This document shows positions 9,014 to 18,387 of a DNA stretch of 64,000 nucleotides, one piece after another. Source of the DNA: Actinopolymorpha pittospori. GTDB taxonomy: Bacteria; Actinomycetota; Actinomycetes; Propionibacteriales; Actinopolymorphaceae. The notes under the pieces were generated by a model. The model saw only the letters and a list, made by a program, of their open reading frames with translations, ran no database searches and was not told where the DNA came from. Made by a program: the position numbers and the translations under genes. The first letter of the stretch is position 1, and each line of letters starts with the position of its first letter. Where the stretch lies: NCBI RefSeq assembly GCF_014873875.1, contig NZ_JADBEM010000001.1, forward strand, positions 868,001-932,000. The letters are read 5' to 3'.

Positions 9014-9042
9014 GCGGCCCGCACCACCATGGTGCGGGCCGC
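9014..9042 (+). terminator. strong hairpin terminator after the secreted-protein gene
   Basis: A perfect 12-bp stem: GCGGCCCGCACC (9014-9025), loop ACCAT, GGTGCGGGCCGC (9031-9042). It lies 55 bp after the stop and lacks a T tract, as usual in actinomycetes. Confidence 0.75.
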
Positions 9043-9514
9043 ATCGAGTCTCACCAGCCAGCCGTCGACGGGTTGTCAGTGCCGCCACTTGGCTTCGAAC
9101 TCCGGCGTGACCAGGCGTTGCCGCATCGAGTTCAGTACCAGCCCAACACGTCGAGTCCTACCGCGGAGGGCCTGGCCCGACGAACCGGTCCGCGAGAATC
9201 TCGGTGTAGGTAGGTGCCAGAGGCACCGGCCGCTACCGGTTCAACTAGCTCCACCTGCCCTACGGCGGGTCCAGCTCATTGACGTCCTGGCCCCATCCGC
9301 GGTCGAGATATCTGGAGTGTTGGAGTCGCCGGCCGCACCCGCGTGAGGTGGCCGTCGAGGTCGCCGCCCAGCCCTTTCCCTCCCCCGCGTCGTTGACCAG
9401 GCACCGGGCAGCGCATCGCGTCGGCGCTCGCGCGGACCGCCTCAGTCATCACCTCGGACGCCTGATCGCCGACGAGCAACGCCGACCCAAGGCACAGACT
9501 CGGGGAGGCCGGGA

Positions 9515-10110
9515 TTGGCACTGGTTGTCTTGTCGGTTGTGGAGCAGCGCCTGGACGCGGTGCGGGCGGTGTTGGCCGGCAGGAAAGTCACTGAGGTCGC
9601 GTCTCGGGCCGGGGTGCACCGGGCGAGCGTGCATCGGTGGGTGGGCAGGTATCTGGCTGAGCGGATCGGTGGGTTAGCGGATCGTTCACATCGGCCGACC
9701 TCGTGTCCGCATCAGGCTGCTGAGGTGGGGAGATCGCGGCCGCGGAGATGCGGCGGGCGCGTCCGCGGTGGGGTTAGCGGCGGATCCGGCTCGGGCTGCT
9801 GCGCAAGCCGCTGCGTGGCAGGACGAAGCTGTCGCGGCGCCCTCAGAGCGGACCATCGACCAGAGTTTTGATCCGTCACGGGCTGGCGCGTCAGCGGCCG
9901 CGCGAACGCCCGGCGTCCTCCTTCCAACGCTGCCAGCGGCCAGACTCAATGCAGCTGTGGGGCATCGACATCGTGGGTGGGATCAGGCTGGTCAACACCG
10001 CCACCGGCGAACTGCGAAAGGCCAAGATCGTCACCCGGGTCGACGACCATTCATGGTTTTGCGTGATGGCGGCCGTGGTCGAGCGGGCCACCGCGCCGAC
10101 TATTCTTGAT
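9515..10110 (+). mobile_element. IS481-family transposase remnant
   Basis: The first part (from 9515) has the IS481 N-terminal HTH: VVEQRLDAVRAVLAGRKVTE, then VASRAGVHRASVHRWVGRYL and GLADRSHRPTSCPHQ. The frame is lost near 9700. It resumes at about 9920-10100 in another frame with the catalytic-core start FQRCQRPDSMQLWGIDIVGG and KAKIVTRVDDHSWFCVMAAV. After VVERATAPTI the sequence departs into the promoter of the following ArsR gene, so the C-terminal half of the DDE domain is missing. It is a dead element with no visible inverted repeats. Confidence 0.8.
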
Positions 10111-10230
10111 CTTGCTCCGGGAGAGGACCGGCTCGTGAGAGTCGGCCACAGGTGGTGGTGCGGCGTCCGTCTGGACCGCATATTCGATGACGGTCGTACT
10201 ATGGGAGTAAGCCGCGCTGAAGGAGTTCCT

Positions 10231-10566
10231 GTGCCCCGTCCCCGTACCGCCCCACGGAGTGTGGAGCACCCCCCGGTGCAGGAGGTCTCTCTGCAGCAGT
10301 TGCTGGAGGCGCTGGCGGATCCGGTGCGGCGCGGAGCCGTGGAGCAGCTCGCGGCGTCGGGTGAGGACCTGAGCTGCGGGATGTTCGACATGCCGGTGTC
10401 GCGTTCAACCTCGACGCATCACTTCAATGTGCTGCGGGAGGCGGGCGTGATCCGGCAGTACTACGTCGGGACGACGAAGATGAACGCACTGCGTGCCCGG
10501 GAGTTGGAGGAGCGGTTCCCGGGATTGCTGTCGGCACTGCTGGCTGCGGCCCGACGCGAGCGTTAG
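10231..10566 (+). CDS. ArsR-family transcriptional regulator
   Basis: The winged-helix core is VSLQQLLEALADPVRRGAVE, followed by SRSTSTHHFNVLREAGVIRQ. I chose GTG 10231 because GAAGGAG ends 5 bp before it; the in-frame ATG at 10201 overlaps a likely -10 (TACTAT, 10197-10202). No Cys cluster typical of metal sensors is present in the recognition helix; the single Cys (DLSCGMFD) lies in the HTH turn. It is convergent with the esterase/oxidoreductase pair and may control that pair or itself. The 120 bp upstream is IS481 debris. Confidence 0.8.
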   Translation: MPRPRTAPRSVEHPPVQEVSLQQLLEALADPVRRGAVEQLAASGEDLSCGMFDMPVSRSTSTHHFNVLREAGVIRQYYVGTTKMNALRARELEERFPGLLSALLAAARRER

Positions 10567-10671
10567 GGCACCCTGGCGCAGAGCTGAACCGGAGTGCCCT
10601 GTGTCCTCGGCCCGGCGGCGGACGCCCCCAGTGCCGCGCCGTTTGGTCGCTCCTAGTGCCGGGCCGTCGGA

Positions 10672-11661
10672 TCAGGGAGTGCCGAAGGCCTTGTGCAGAG
10701 TGGCGGTTGCCAGACTGATAGCGGACTCGGCGGCCTGGGTCTCCCGCAGGGGGTTGAGCATCACGAAGTCGTGGATGATGGCCTGGTAGCGGACCGCGGT
10801 GACCTCGACACCGGCCTGGCGCAGCTTGTTCGCGTAGGCCTCGCCCTCGTCGCGCAGCACATCGGCCTCGCCGGTGATGACGAGGGTCCGTGGCAGACCA
10901 CTCAGCTGCTCCACGGTGGCGCGCAGCGGCGAGGCGGTGATCTGCGCCCGCTCGGCGGGGTCGGTCGTGTACTGGTCCCAGCACCACTGCATGAGGTCAC
11001 GGCTCAGGAAGTAGCCCTCGGCGAACTGGTGGTAGGAGCCGGTGTCGAAGGACGCGTCCGTAACGGGGTAGAACAACACCTGCTGGACGAAGGTGACATC
11101 GCCTCGCTCTTTGGCCATCAGTGTCAATGCGGCGGCCATGTTGCCGCCGACGGAGTCGCCGGCGACTGCGAGCCGCGTCGGGTCCAGTCCCTTGCCCGCC
11201 CCTTCGGCCAGGACCCACTGCGCCACCGAGTAGTTCTGCTCGATCGCGACGGGATAGCGGGCCTCCGGGGAGAGGCTGAACTCGGGGAAGACCACGGCGG
11301 CGCCCGCGTCCACGGCGAGTTCACGCACGAGTCGGTCGTGTGTATGGGCGTTGCCGAACACCCAGCCGCCGCCGTGGAGGTAGAGAACCACCGGCAGCGC
11401 GCCCACGCTCCCTCGTGGGCGCACCAGGCGTACCCGGACTGCGCCGGTGGGACCGGCGGAGACGGTGACCCACTCCTCGTCGACGGCGGGTTTGTCGATC
11501 GCGCCCGACTGCACCTCGTCCACGGCCGCGCGGGCCTCGGCGGGCGGCATGTCGAACAGGTAGGGCGGGTTGGCTGCGGCACCCGCGAACGCGGCGGCAG
11601 CCCGCTCCAGCACGGGGGCCACCGGAGCCGCGGAACTCGCGGGATCGCTCTCCTGGGACAT
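10672..11661 (-). CDS. alpha/beta hydrolase, hormone-sensitive-lipase-like esterase
   Basis: 329 residues with the HSL signature: oxyanion HGGGWVFGN, nucleophile elbow GDSVGGNM, acid in ITGEADVLRDEGEAYA and the catalytic His in IIHDFVMLNP. A helical cap lies at residues 1-50. Such enzymes cleave short acyl esters or lactones in the cytoplasm. GGAAGGAGAA lies just before the ATG. It is 28 bp downstream of the oxidoreductase gene on the same strand, so the two form an operon, plausibly an oxidise-then-hydrolyse pair acting on a xenobiotic or ketone. Confidence 0.9.
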   Translation of the reverse strand: MSQESDPASSAAPVAPVLERAAAAFAGAAANPPYLFDMPPAEARAAVDEVQSGAIDKPAVDEEWVTVSAGPTGAVRVRLVRPRGSVGALPVVLYLHGGGWVFGNAHTHDRLVRELAVDAGAAVVFPEFSLSPEARYPVAIEQNYSVAQWVLAEGAGKGLDPTRLAVAGDSVGGNMAAALTLMAKERGDVTFVQQVLFYPVTDASFDTGSYHQFAEGYFLSRDLMQWCWDQYTTDPAERAQITASPLRATVEQLSGLPRTLVITGEADVLRDEGEAYANKLRQAGVEVTAVRYQAIIHDFVMLNPLRETQAAESAISLATATLHKAFGTP

Positions 11662-11689
11662 GACGGTTCTCCTTCCACGGGAGCTGGGG

Positions 11690-12682
11690 TCAGTGCCGGA
11701 CGGTGATGACGATCTTTCCGACCTGGGCGTTGGACTCCATGTAGCGGTGGGCGTCGGCGACCTCGGTGAGGTCGAAGGTCTTGTCGACGACGGGAATGAA
11801 GGAGCCGGTGGTGAGGCCGGCGTTGACGAATGCGACGCCGCGGGCGAGGCGCTCGGGGTTGGCGGTGACCTCGAAGACGGTGTAGGTGCTGGTGGTCAGC
11901 GCGGGGAAGCTCTTGGCATTGGGCAGCGGGGTGGTGCGCGGGTCCAGGGCTCCGTAGACGATGAGGTGGCCGCCGGCGCCGATGCCTTCGGCGATGGTCT
12001 CGACGCCGGGGCCGGCGACGGGGTCGAACGCGGTGCGCACCCCGGTACCGCCGGTGATCTCCTTGAGGCGGGTGGGGAGGTCCTCCTCGTCGGTGACGAT
12101 GACGTGGGGGGCGCCCGCGTCCAGGAGGCGCCGCTTCTTGTCGGCGGTGCGGGTGGTGGCGATCGGGACGGCGCCCAGGTGCAGGGCGGTCTGGATTGCG
12201 GCCAGGCCTACCGAGGAGGAGGCGGCCGTGATGAGGACGTGGTCGCCGGGGCGGACGTGGCCGTTCTCGGCGAGTGCGCCGTAGGCGGTGAGGTAGGCCA
12301 TCCATACGGCGGCGGCCTGCTCGGAGGCGACGGAGGCCGGGCGGTGGACGGTGGCGGCAGCGGGGACCAGGACGTGGTCGCCGTAGGTGCCGTAGTCGGT
12401 CAGCAGGAAGGCGGGGACGACGCCGACCGTTTCCCCGGCGGTGAAGCCGGAGACGTCCGGGCCGACGGCCTCGACGACACCGGCGGCCTCGTAGCCCAGG
12501 CCGGAGGGGAAGACGGGCTGGTAGAAGTAGGCGCCCTCGCGATACATGACGTCGCCCCGGTTCAGGCCGATCGCGTCGACGCGGATGCGTAGCTCGCCGG
12601 CGCCGGGCTCGCCGACCTCCACCTCGCGCAGTTCGAGGACCTCGGATCCGCCGATCTTGTCGAACTTCACTGCCTTCGCCAT
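11690..12682 (-). CDS. quinone-oxidoreductase-like MDR protein (zinc-free type)
   Basis: The start is MAKAVKFDKIGGSEVLELRE at ATG 12682, preceded by GAAGGAAGAG; a longer frame to 12724 has no ribosome site. The medium-chain dehydrogenase layout is clear: VDAIGLNRGDVMYREGAY, GLGYEAAGVVEAVG, then a Rossmann domain starting ITAASSSVGLAAIQTA with ATTRTADKKRRLLDAG. The catalytic-zinc Cys/His set is absent, as in zeta-crystallin-type NADPH:quinone reductases. It is first gene of a two-gene operon with the esterase; a good promoter lies about 60 bp upstream. Confidence 0.88.
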   Translation of the reverse strand: MAKAVKFDKIGGSEVLELREVEVGEPGAGELRIRVDAIGLNRGDVMYREGAYFYQPVFPSGLGYEAAGVVEAVGPDVSGFTAGETVGVVPAFLLTDYGTYGDHVLVPAAATVHRPASVASEQAAAVWMAYLTAYGALAENGHVRPGDHVLITAASSSVGLAAIQTALHLGAVPIATTRTADKKRRLLDAGAPHVIVTDEEDLPTRLKEITGGTGVRTAFDPVAGPGVETIAEGIGAGGHLIVYGALDPRTTPLPNAKSFPALTTSTYTVFEVTANPERLARGVAFVNAGLTTGSFIPVVDKTFDLTEVADAHRYMESNAQVGKIVITVRH

Positions 12683-12720
12683 GACTGTCAGCTCTTCCTT
12701 CGTCGCGTTCCGGGGCGGAT

Positions 12721-12770
12721 GCACCTGCGGGGTGCAGGTTCAACTAACCTCAAATGTCGACAGGTGTCAA
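12721..12770 (-). promoter_or_regulatory. promoter and operator-like repeat for the MDR-esterase operon
   Basis: On the minus strand TTGACA (12770-12765) and TTAGTT (12747-12742) are 17 bp apart. An inverted repeat ACCTGC/GCAGGT (12723-12728 and 12734-12739) lies just downstream of the -10, where a repressor could block elongation. The regulator is unknown; the ArsR protein at the far end of the operon is one candidate. Confidence 0.5.
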
Positions 12771-12854
12771 ACTACGACGATCATCGAACTATGGCGTCGC
12801 TCGACGAGCACACCGAGGTTGGAACCTGTCCATACCGGACGGTGACCACGACCC

Positions 12855-12989
12855 GGCATCACCCTGGACGAGATCGCGATCGAAACCTTCTTCCCCGCCG
12901 ACCCGGCCACCACACACCTACTCCGCTCGCTCGCGGACATGCGGAACGGCATGATCGCCAATCACACGATCCAGGCCGAGGAGCACTGA
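12855..12989 (+). pseudogene. 3' fragment of an unidentified gene
   Basis: The plus frame GITLDEIAIETFFPADPATT, then HLLRSLADMRNGMIANHTIQ, ending AEEH and TGA, has clear protein character but no start. TGATG links it to a 22-codon frame (12989-13057) that also looks like a cut gene. I do not recognise the family. The rest of 12771-13193 holds nothing I can support. Confidence 0.35.
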
Positions 12990-13193
12990 TGGCCAAGACT
13001 GCTGCGATGCTCGCCGTCTTGCCGGCAAGCCGACGCGTTCACCTGGAGGTGGCGTGATGCTTCGCCGCCCACCTCGCGACCTTCGGCGGTTCGTGTGCCT
13101 GGCGCTGCGGTCCCGCTGGTCGGTGTCCCTGCGCGGCCACGGCTTAGGGGCGGGGGGATGGGCAGAAGGACGCTGTCGCGTTTCTCAGTCCGC

Positions 13194-13637
13194 TCATACC
13201 CGTGCGATCATCTTGATCTCGACAAGCTGCGCGGGAAAGGCCAGCCGCGGCGTGCCGACCAGCGTGCTTGCCACCTGTGGATCCTCGCGTCCGTATGCGG
13301 CCTTGCGCACCGGCCCGGCCACCCGAAATGCCGCGTCGATATCAAGCACGTAGAGGACTTCTTCCACGACATTGGCCAACGAGGCTCCGAACCGGCCGAG
13401 CAGCGTCTCGGCGTTGCGGTATGCCTGCTGCATCTGGTCGCCCATGTTCTCGTAGTCCGTGACCTTGCCGTGCTCGTCGAGGGGGGCTGGGGCCACGAGA
13501 TCAGCACCGTCCTGCGCCAGCTGCCCGGAGATATAGATCGTGTCGCCGTGCATGATCGCCTGGACGTAACCGTAGGTTTTCTCGGCGGGAGCACCGAAAT
13601 TTTCGGTGCGCCTGTTGGGTGCTTGAGCCGCCGGCAT
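13194..13637 (-). CDS. RidA/YjgF-family protein
   Basis: 147 residues with the YjgF trimer fold: ENFGAPAEKTYGYVQAIMHG, DTIYISGQLAQDG, then MQQAYRNAETLLGRFGASLA, VVEEVLYVLDIDA and RLAFPAQLVEIKMIARV. The archetypal imine-deaminase Arg and C-terminal Glu positions are roughly kept (TPRLAFPAQLVEIK). RidA removes reactive enamines and imines. It is downstream of, and on the same strand as, the dehydrogenase-MFS operon but separated by 320 bp of transposase debris, so it may have its own promoter. Confidence 0.88.
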   Translation of the reverse strand: MPAAQAPNRRTENFGAPAEKTYGYVQAIMHGDTIYISGQLAQDGADLVAPAPLDEHGKVTDYENMGDQMQQAYRNAETLLGRFGASLANVVEEVLYVLDIDAAFRVAGPVRKAAYGREDPQVASTLVGTPRLAFPAQLVEIKMIARV

Positions 13638-13639
13638 GG

Positions 13640-13941
13640 CTCTCCTTCGTGGTGTCGTGGCCGGAAGGTCGGGCGGCGAGATCGCCGCAGGCCCCGTGCA
13701 ACCGTTCTACGGCGTCGGCGGCCTGGGCGTACGGCAGGCCCCTGCACTCTTGCCCAAAGATGGCGCTGGCAAACGGGCGGCGCACCCACCGGTAGCAGGT
13801 CTGGTAAGACACACCGAACACCCGGCACGCCTGAGCCACACCGACCTGAGCGCCTTGCGGCTGCGGGGCGACGACGCCCATTCCGCCAGTCGGAGTGCTA
13901 CCGGCGGCTGCCGTTAGGGGCTGCGGGATATGCCCGCGCAT
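13640..13941 (-). mobile_element. possible transposase HTH remnant
   Basis: One stretch of the minus frame, AQVGVAQACRVFGVSYQTCY followed by RWVRR, resembles the N-terminal HTH of IS481/IS3-type transposases. Flanking sequence has no further transposase motif. It may be a scar of an element that inserted between the dehydrogenase gene and ridA. Confidence 0.3.
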
Positions 13942-13958
13942 GTTGCTGTTGTATCCGT

Positions 13959-14984
13959 CTAGCTGCGAGCAGGTATGAGGACACCCCGGAACCGCGTTGC
14001 TCCGGCGAGCACCTTGTCGAAGGCTTGTGGCGCGTCCTCGAGCGGCGCCTGCTCGGTGATGGCCCGGACCCCGGATTGTGCGACGAAGCGCAGCGTCTCC
14101 TCTACCTCCCGTGAAGTGCCGGCGTTATGGCCGCGCAGCGTCTTCTGCCCGGTGATGAGCTGCACGGGGCTGACTTCGATCTTCTCCGGGGAGAAGCCGA
14201 CGACGACCATCTCGCCGTGGGCGCGCAGGCCATCGATGGCTGCTGTCATTGCCGCCGGGTTTGGCGCGGTGGCCAGGATGACGATGGCGCCACCGAGTGC
14301 TTGCAGCGCCTTGGGCACCTCTTGCACGGTGCTGTCGAGGTAGTGGCGGGCGCCGAGTTGCCTGGCGGTCGCTTCCTTCTTGCTACCGCGGTCGATGACG
14401 GCGACGTCGAAGCCCATCTTGTCGGCGAACTGGACCGCCAGATGCCCGAGTCCACCGAGCCCGAGGACCGCGACCAGATCGCCGGGCCAGGCCGAGGTGC
14501 GGCGCAGCGCATTGAAGACGGTCACGCCGGCGCAGCCCATGGGCGCGGCCTCGGCGAAGGTCAGCTCCTCGGGGATACGGGCCAGCGCGCTGGTCGGCAC
14601 CACGGTCGACTCGGCGTACCCACCCGGATAGGCCAGCCCGGGCACCTGTAGGTTCACGCAGTTGATCGGGTCACCCTCGCGGCAGGACTGACAGGTTCCG
14701 TCGTTGCCGCCGTACCAGCCCACGGCCACCCGGTCGCCGAGCTGCCAGCCCTCGACGCCTTCGCCGAGCATGTCGATACGGCCGGCGATCTCGTGGCCGG
14801 GAGTGAGCGGGAACGGTCCGTCGCCGAACGAGCCCTGCACCATGGCGACGTCGGAGCCGCAGATGCCGCACGCCTCGACGGCGATACGGACCTTCCCGTA
14901 GCCGGGGCTGGGTTCGGGAAGGTCAACGACACCTAGCAGGGCGTTGGCCCGGCTTACCTGAACTGCGTGGATCATGCTGGTCAT
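13959..14984 (-). CDS. zinc-dependent alcohol dehydrogenase (MDR family)
   Basis: 341 residues. Catalytic zinc ligands are visible as CGICGSD, GHE in LTPGHEIAGRID, and a later Asp/Cys position (APMGCAGVT). The structural-zinc loop is partly degenerate (GTCQSCREGDPINCVN: three Cys in a compact spacing). The NAD(P) site is VAVLGLGGLGHLAVQFA with DRGSKKEATARQLGA. It probably oxidises or reduces an aldehyde/alcohol. It is the last gene of a five-gene minus-strand operon, 30 bp after the MFS gene. Confidence 0.88.
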   Translation of the reverse strand: MTSMIHAVQVSRANALLGVVDLPEPSPGYGKVRIAVEACGICGSDVAMVQGSFGDGPFPLTPGHEIAGRIDMLGEGVEGWQLGDRVAVGWYGGNDGTCQSCREGDPINCVNLQVPGLAYPGGYAESTVVPTSALARIPEELTFAEAAPMGCAGVTVFNALRRTSAWPGDLVAVLGLGGLGHLAVQFADKMGFDVAVIDRGSKKEATARQLGARHYLDSTVQEVPKALQALGGAIVILATAPNPAAMTAAIDGLRAHGEMVVVGFSPEKIEVSPVQLITGQKTLRGHNAGTSREVEETLRFVAQSGVRAITEQAPLEDAPQAFDKVLAGATRFRGVLIPARS

Positions 14985-15014
14985 AGCGGACCTCCTTGGT
15001 GTGGTTTTCCATGA

Positions 15015-16247
15015 CTACTCATCGGGCTGGCTGGTCGTGTTGGTGTGCGGGTTGCGTGCGGCGATGACAGTGAGCAGGGTGGCGAGGACGGCAAGTGCGC
15101 CGTACCCGAGCGCGATGTGCGGCACTGAGAAGACGTCGGAGAGTTGAGCGGAGATGAGGCTGGGAATGGTCGCGCCGCTGTAGCTGAGGAGATAGATGAC
15201 GGCGAAGACCGAGGCCCGGTCGATAGGCCTACTCCCGTGGAGCAGGCCACGGGTGGCGGCGCTGATGGCGATGCCCTGAGCGACCCCGGCGACGATAGTT
15301 GCGGCGATGAACAACGGCAGTGCGCCGGTGGTGATCGCTGTGATCATGCCGATCCATCCGACCAGGAAGGCGATCATGCCGATGCGTTGAGCTGCCGCCG
15401 GTGAGAACCGGCCCCCAAGGGGAGCGCCCACAGCGCTGGGGCCCATGTAAGCGGCGAACACCAGTCCAAGGACGAGCGAGCTGTTGGTGTGAAGTTGATC
15501 TTCGACCAGTGCGGGCACGAAGGCCTGGTAGAAGGCCCCGGTCGCCCAGGTGGACAGGAACACCGCGGCCGCGACGGGGAGCAGATGCTTGACCCGTGCC
15601 GGTACGCGAACGCTGGGGCGCAGTGACCGCCAACCGCCCGGCGCCGCAGTCACGGTCTCCGCGCTGACGGCGATAAGCGCGGCAGACAGCAGGAGCAGAC
15701 CGATGACAACCAGGAAGATGAGGTCACGCGGCCAGGGGCCGAACTGGACCAGGGCACCGGAGGCGACGGCACCGACAGCAAGACCGAGCATGACTGTCTG
15801 GCTGGAAGCGACGGAGGCCAGCCAGGCCGGCCTGGCCGGCGCGGCGTCAACGATGTAGGCGGTGAGGCTGCTGCTGGCCAGCCCGGCGCCAAGACCCATC
15901 AGGAGCCGACCGGCGATCAGGATGCCGATGGCGTGCACATTCAACAGCAGCAGACAACCCAGTACGAGCAGTCCGAGACTGGCGATCGCAATGGGCCGTC
16001 GGCCCACATGATTGGACAGCCGTCCCACCACGAGCAATGTGCCGAGAGTAGCCGCGGAGTAGGCGACGACGGTGAGCGAGATACCGGCGTTGGTAAACCC
16101 GTCCTCGGCTCGGTAAATATTGAAAAGAGGGATCGTCGAGCCCACTGCGGCAAACACGGCCACCAGGGAGACCACCCCAGATAAGAAGGCCAGCCGCAGC
16201 GTTCGGCGCCGGCTGACCCGATCGGTCGCTGGTGCCACGTCTTGCAT
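15015..16247 (-). CDS. MFS transporter (paralogue of the one at 23236-24474)
   Basis: About 410 residues and 12 hydrophobic segments. The start MQDVAPATDRVSRRRTLRLA at 16247 matches the start of the second copy. The motif-A loop reads VGRLSNHVGRRPIAIASLGL, and the family continues MGLGAGLASSSLTAYIVDAA. It is a drug/proton-antiporter-like exporter whose substrate is unknown. It lies 4 bp after the next MFS gene and 30 bp before the alcohol dehydrogenase. Nearly every segment is shared with 23236-24474, so this is a duplicated gene now in two operons. Confidence 0.88.
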   Translation of the reverse strand: MQDVAPATDRVSRRRTLRLAFLSGVVSLVAVFAAVGSTIPLFNIYRAEDGFTNAGISLTVVAYSAATLGTLLVVGRLSNHVGRRPIAIASLGLLVLGCLLLLNVHAIGILIAGRLLMGLGAGLASSSLTAYIVDAAPARPAWLASVASSQTVMLGLAVGAVASGALVQFGPWPRDLIFLVVIGLLLLSAALIAVSAETVTAAPGGWRSLRPSVRVPARVKHLLPVAAAVFLSTWATGAFYQAFVPALVEDQLHTNSSLVLGLVFAAYMGPSAVGAPLGGRFSPAAAQRIGMIAFLVGWIGMITAITTGALPLFIAATIVAGVAQGIAISAATRGLLHGSRPIDRASVFAVIYLLSYSGATIPSLISAQLSDVFSVPHIALGYGALAVLATLLTVIAARNPHTNTTSQPDE

Positions 16248-16251
16248 CGAG

Positions 16252-17547
16252 TTATTCCCTCCGGGCGAGTGTGACGAACCGCGCCGCCACAGCGGCGAGC
16301 ACGGCAGAGGCAAGGACGATGAAGCCCGCTGTGAGGAACACCGTCTGCAGGGTTGTCGACGAAACAAGAATCGCGCCGAGGCCAGACCCCGCCGCCACGG
16401 CTATCTGAAGGTTCGTCACATTCACCGCCGACGCGGCCTCCGGGGTTTCCGGGGCCGCGTCAAGTATCCAGACCAGCGTTCCCGGGTTCACGACTCCCCA
16501 GAACAAGCCCCACAGCACGAGCAACAGGCCAGCCAGCCAGGGTAAGGTGCCCACGCTCGCCAGCCCGATGAGCAATGCGGCCACCACTGTCGCCGCCCCG
16601 GCGAAGCTACCGGTCACTCCGCGCTTGAACAGTGATCCAGCGGTGAGTGAGCCGACGATGCCACCGCAGCCGTAGATGACGTACAGCAGGGAGATCGTGC
16701 GGCTGGACAGATGCGTGTGGTCCATCAGGAACGGGGTGACATAGGTCCAGGCGGCGAACTGTCCGATGAACACCGTCGCGCCCGCCGCCATCCCGAACCG
16801 GGCGGCCCGCCGCGTCACGACTCCCACGAGATCACGCACGTGCGTACGCCCGTCCGGCGGAATACCCGGCAGCACGACCGTCTGCACAACCACGACAAGC
16901 AGTGTCGCCGCCGCCGCAATGGCGAAAGTGAGACGCCATCCGACGAGGTTGCCGAGGAACTGTCCCGCAGGCAGGCCCACCACCGTCCCACCCGAAATAC
17001 CGGCCGCGATGATGGTGATGGCGCGAGTTCCGCCGGCCCGGCCCACCAGCTTGGGCCCGACCGGTGCGACAACGGTCCAGAACGCTCCGAGGGTCGCGCC
17101 GAAGAGCACACGGGCGATCAGCACCACGGCGAAGTTCGGCGCCACCGCGACGACCGCGTTCGACACCAGCACCGACAGACCAAGGACGACGATGACCGAG
17201 CGCCGGTTGAAGCGGCCGGAGCGGAGGAAGAACAGCGGCGCCGACACCGCAGCGCCGACGCCCGGCACGAGCACCATCAGCCCCGCGAGGCCGAGCGAGA
17301 CCTGCAGTCCGCCAGCGATCTGCGGTAGCAGCCCCACTGGCAGCGTCTCCGTCATGACGACGACGAACGCGCCGAGCGCGACCGCACCGACGGACGCCCA
17401 GCCCCGCCTGCTACCAGGCTCCGCAGCAGTGGCGGCCGCGCGGCCAGCTGCAGGCTGGCACGGGAGCGCCGCGGCGCACGACGATGCCGTGACCACGCGC
17501 ACCTGCGGTGCGTGGTGTGTCGGCGTCGCCTCTTCGTTTCCGATCAT
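16252..17547 (-). CDS. MFS transporter, DHA1/AraJ-like
   Basis: 431 residues. After a ~45-residue Ala/Pro-rich cytoplasmic tail come 12 transmembrane segments: GAVALGAFVVVMTETLPVGL is the classic start of AraJ/YdhP-type exporters (TExLPxGLLP), followed by RSGRFNRRSVIVVLGL as loop 2-3. It is not close to its MFS neighbour, so the operon encodes two different exporters. It starts 6 bp after the PEP mutase-like gene stop. Confidence 0.88.
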   Translation of the reverse strand: MIGNEEATPTHHAPQVRVVTASSCAAALPCQPAAGRAAATAAEPGSRRGWASVGAVALGAFVVVMTETLPVGLLPQIAGGLQVSLGLAGLMVLVPGVGAAVSAPLFFLRSGRFNRRSVIVVLGLSVLVSNAVVAVAPNFAVVLIARVLFGATLGAFWTVVAPVGPKLVGRAGGTRAITIIAAGISGGTVVGLPAGQFLGNLVGWRLTFAIAAAATLLVVVVQTVVLPGIPPDGRTHVRDLVGVVTRRAARFGMAAGATVFIGQFAAWTYVTPFLMDHTHLSSRTISLLYVIYGCGGIVGSLTAGSLFKRGVTGSFAGAATVVAALLIGLASVGTLPWLAGLLLVLWGLFWGVVNPGTLVWILDAAPETPEAASAVNVTNLQIAVAAGSGLGAILVSSTTLQTVFLTAGFIVLASAVLAAVAARFVTLARRE

Positions 17548-17553
17548 GCCGTG

Positions 17554-18375
17554 TTAGCCCTTGATGAGGTCGATGATGTGGCCGAAGTTGAGGTTCGATG
17601 CGAGCGCCGTCAGGTCTCCCTTGGCGAGCTTCGCCGCAGCCACCTGTGTAGCCGCGAGGGCGTGGGTGTAGGGGTCGACCCCGAGGCTGATCCGGCGGAC
17701 ACCGAGCCTCTGGAGTTCCGCGAGGGTGGCCGCATCCTGGGGGCTGACGAGGAGGTTGACCGGCTTGGGCGCGACAGCGGTGATGACTGCGCTGATGGAG
17801 GCCCTGTCCGGCAGGTTCGGTGCGTAGAGGACGTCAGCTCCTGCCTCCGCGTAAGCGGAGAGGCGGCGGATGGTGTCATCGAGGTCGGAAATCCCCCACA
17901 AGAAGTTGTCCGTACGACCGGTCAGGACGATCCGTCCGTGCGCGGCCGCGGCGGCAGCCTCGATGCGGCGAACCGCATCACCGAAGTCACGAATCGGGTT
18001 GGCGGGGTCACCGGTCGTGTCTTCGACTCCGATGCCAGCGAGACCACGGGCAATGGCAGCGTCGACAGTGGCCCGGACATCTTCGGGAGTCTCGCCGTAG
18101 CCGTCCTCGAAGTCGCCGTTGATCGGCAGGCCACTCACGGAGGTGAGTAGGGCGGCATGGTCAAGGTGCGTGTCACGGCTGACGGCGTGGATGCCGTCGA
18201 TCCGACCCAGCGTCGCCGCGAAGGCCGCTGAGGAGGTCGCGATGGACTTGAACCCGGCCTCCTTGAAGAGGAGGGCCGACGGGCCGTCCCATGCGTTGGG
18301 CATGATGAACGTGTCGGGGCCACGGTGGAGTTCGACGAACTGTTCGTAGCGCGCCTGCGCTGCAATATCAGACAT
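17554..18375 (-). CDS. isocitrate lyase / PEP mutase superfamily protein
   Basis: 273 residues of TIM barrel: FIMPNAWDGPSALLFKEAGF, SSAAFAATLG, then the metal-binding INGDFEDGYGETPEDV (D-x-E/D as in the superfamily), GIGVEDTTGD and LTGRTDNFLWG. The isocitrate-lyase KKCGH motif is absent, so this is a C-C or P-C lyase of the oxaloacetate hydrolase/methylisocitrate-like branch with unknown substrate. It is 12 bp after the NTF2-like gene. Together with the dehydrogenase and exporters it suggests breakdown of an imported or endogenous ketoacid. Confidence 0.87.
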   Translation of the reverse strand: MSDIAAQARYEQFVELHRGPDTFIMPNAWDGPSALLFKEAGFKSIATSSAAFAATLGRIDGIHAVSRDTHLDHAALLTSVSGLPINGDFEDGYGETPEDVRATVDAAIARGLAGIGVEDTTGDPANPIRDFGDAVRRIEAAAAAAHGRIVLTGRTDNFLWGISDLDDTIRRLSAYAEAGADVLYAPNLPDRASISAVITAVAPKPVNLLVSPQDAATLAELQRLGVRRISLGVDPYTHALAATQVAAAKLAKGDLTALASNLNFGHIIDLIKG

Positions 18376-18387
18376 GGCGGCGCGCGG

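Noticed and set aside
11124..12743. A 539-residue Arg/Pro-rich minus frame across the oxidoreductase and esterase genes
   Set aside because: Composition is typical of an out-of-frame reading of GC-rich DNA; both real genes are in another minus-strand frame with intact motifs.
12820..12850. GTCCATACCGGAC as another member of the TGGAC operator family
   Set aside because: The half-sites face the other way (GTCC...GGAC instead of GGAC...GTCC) and the spacing differs.
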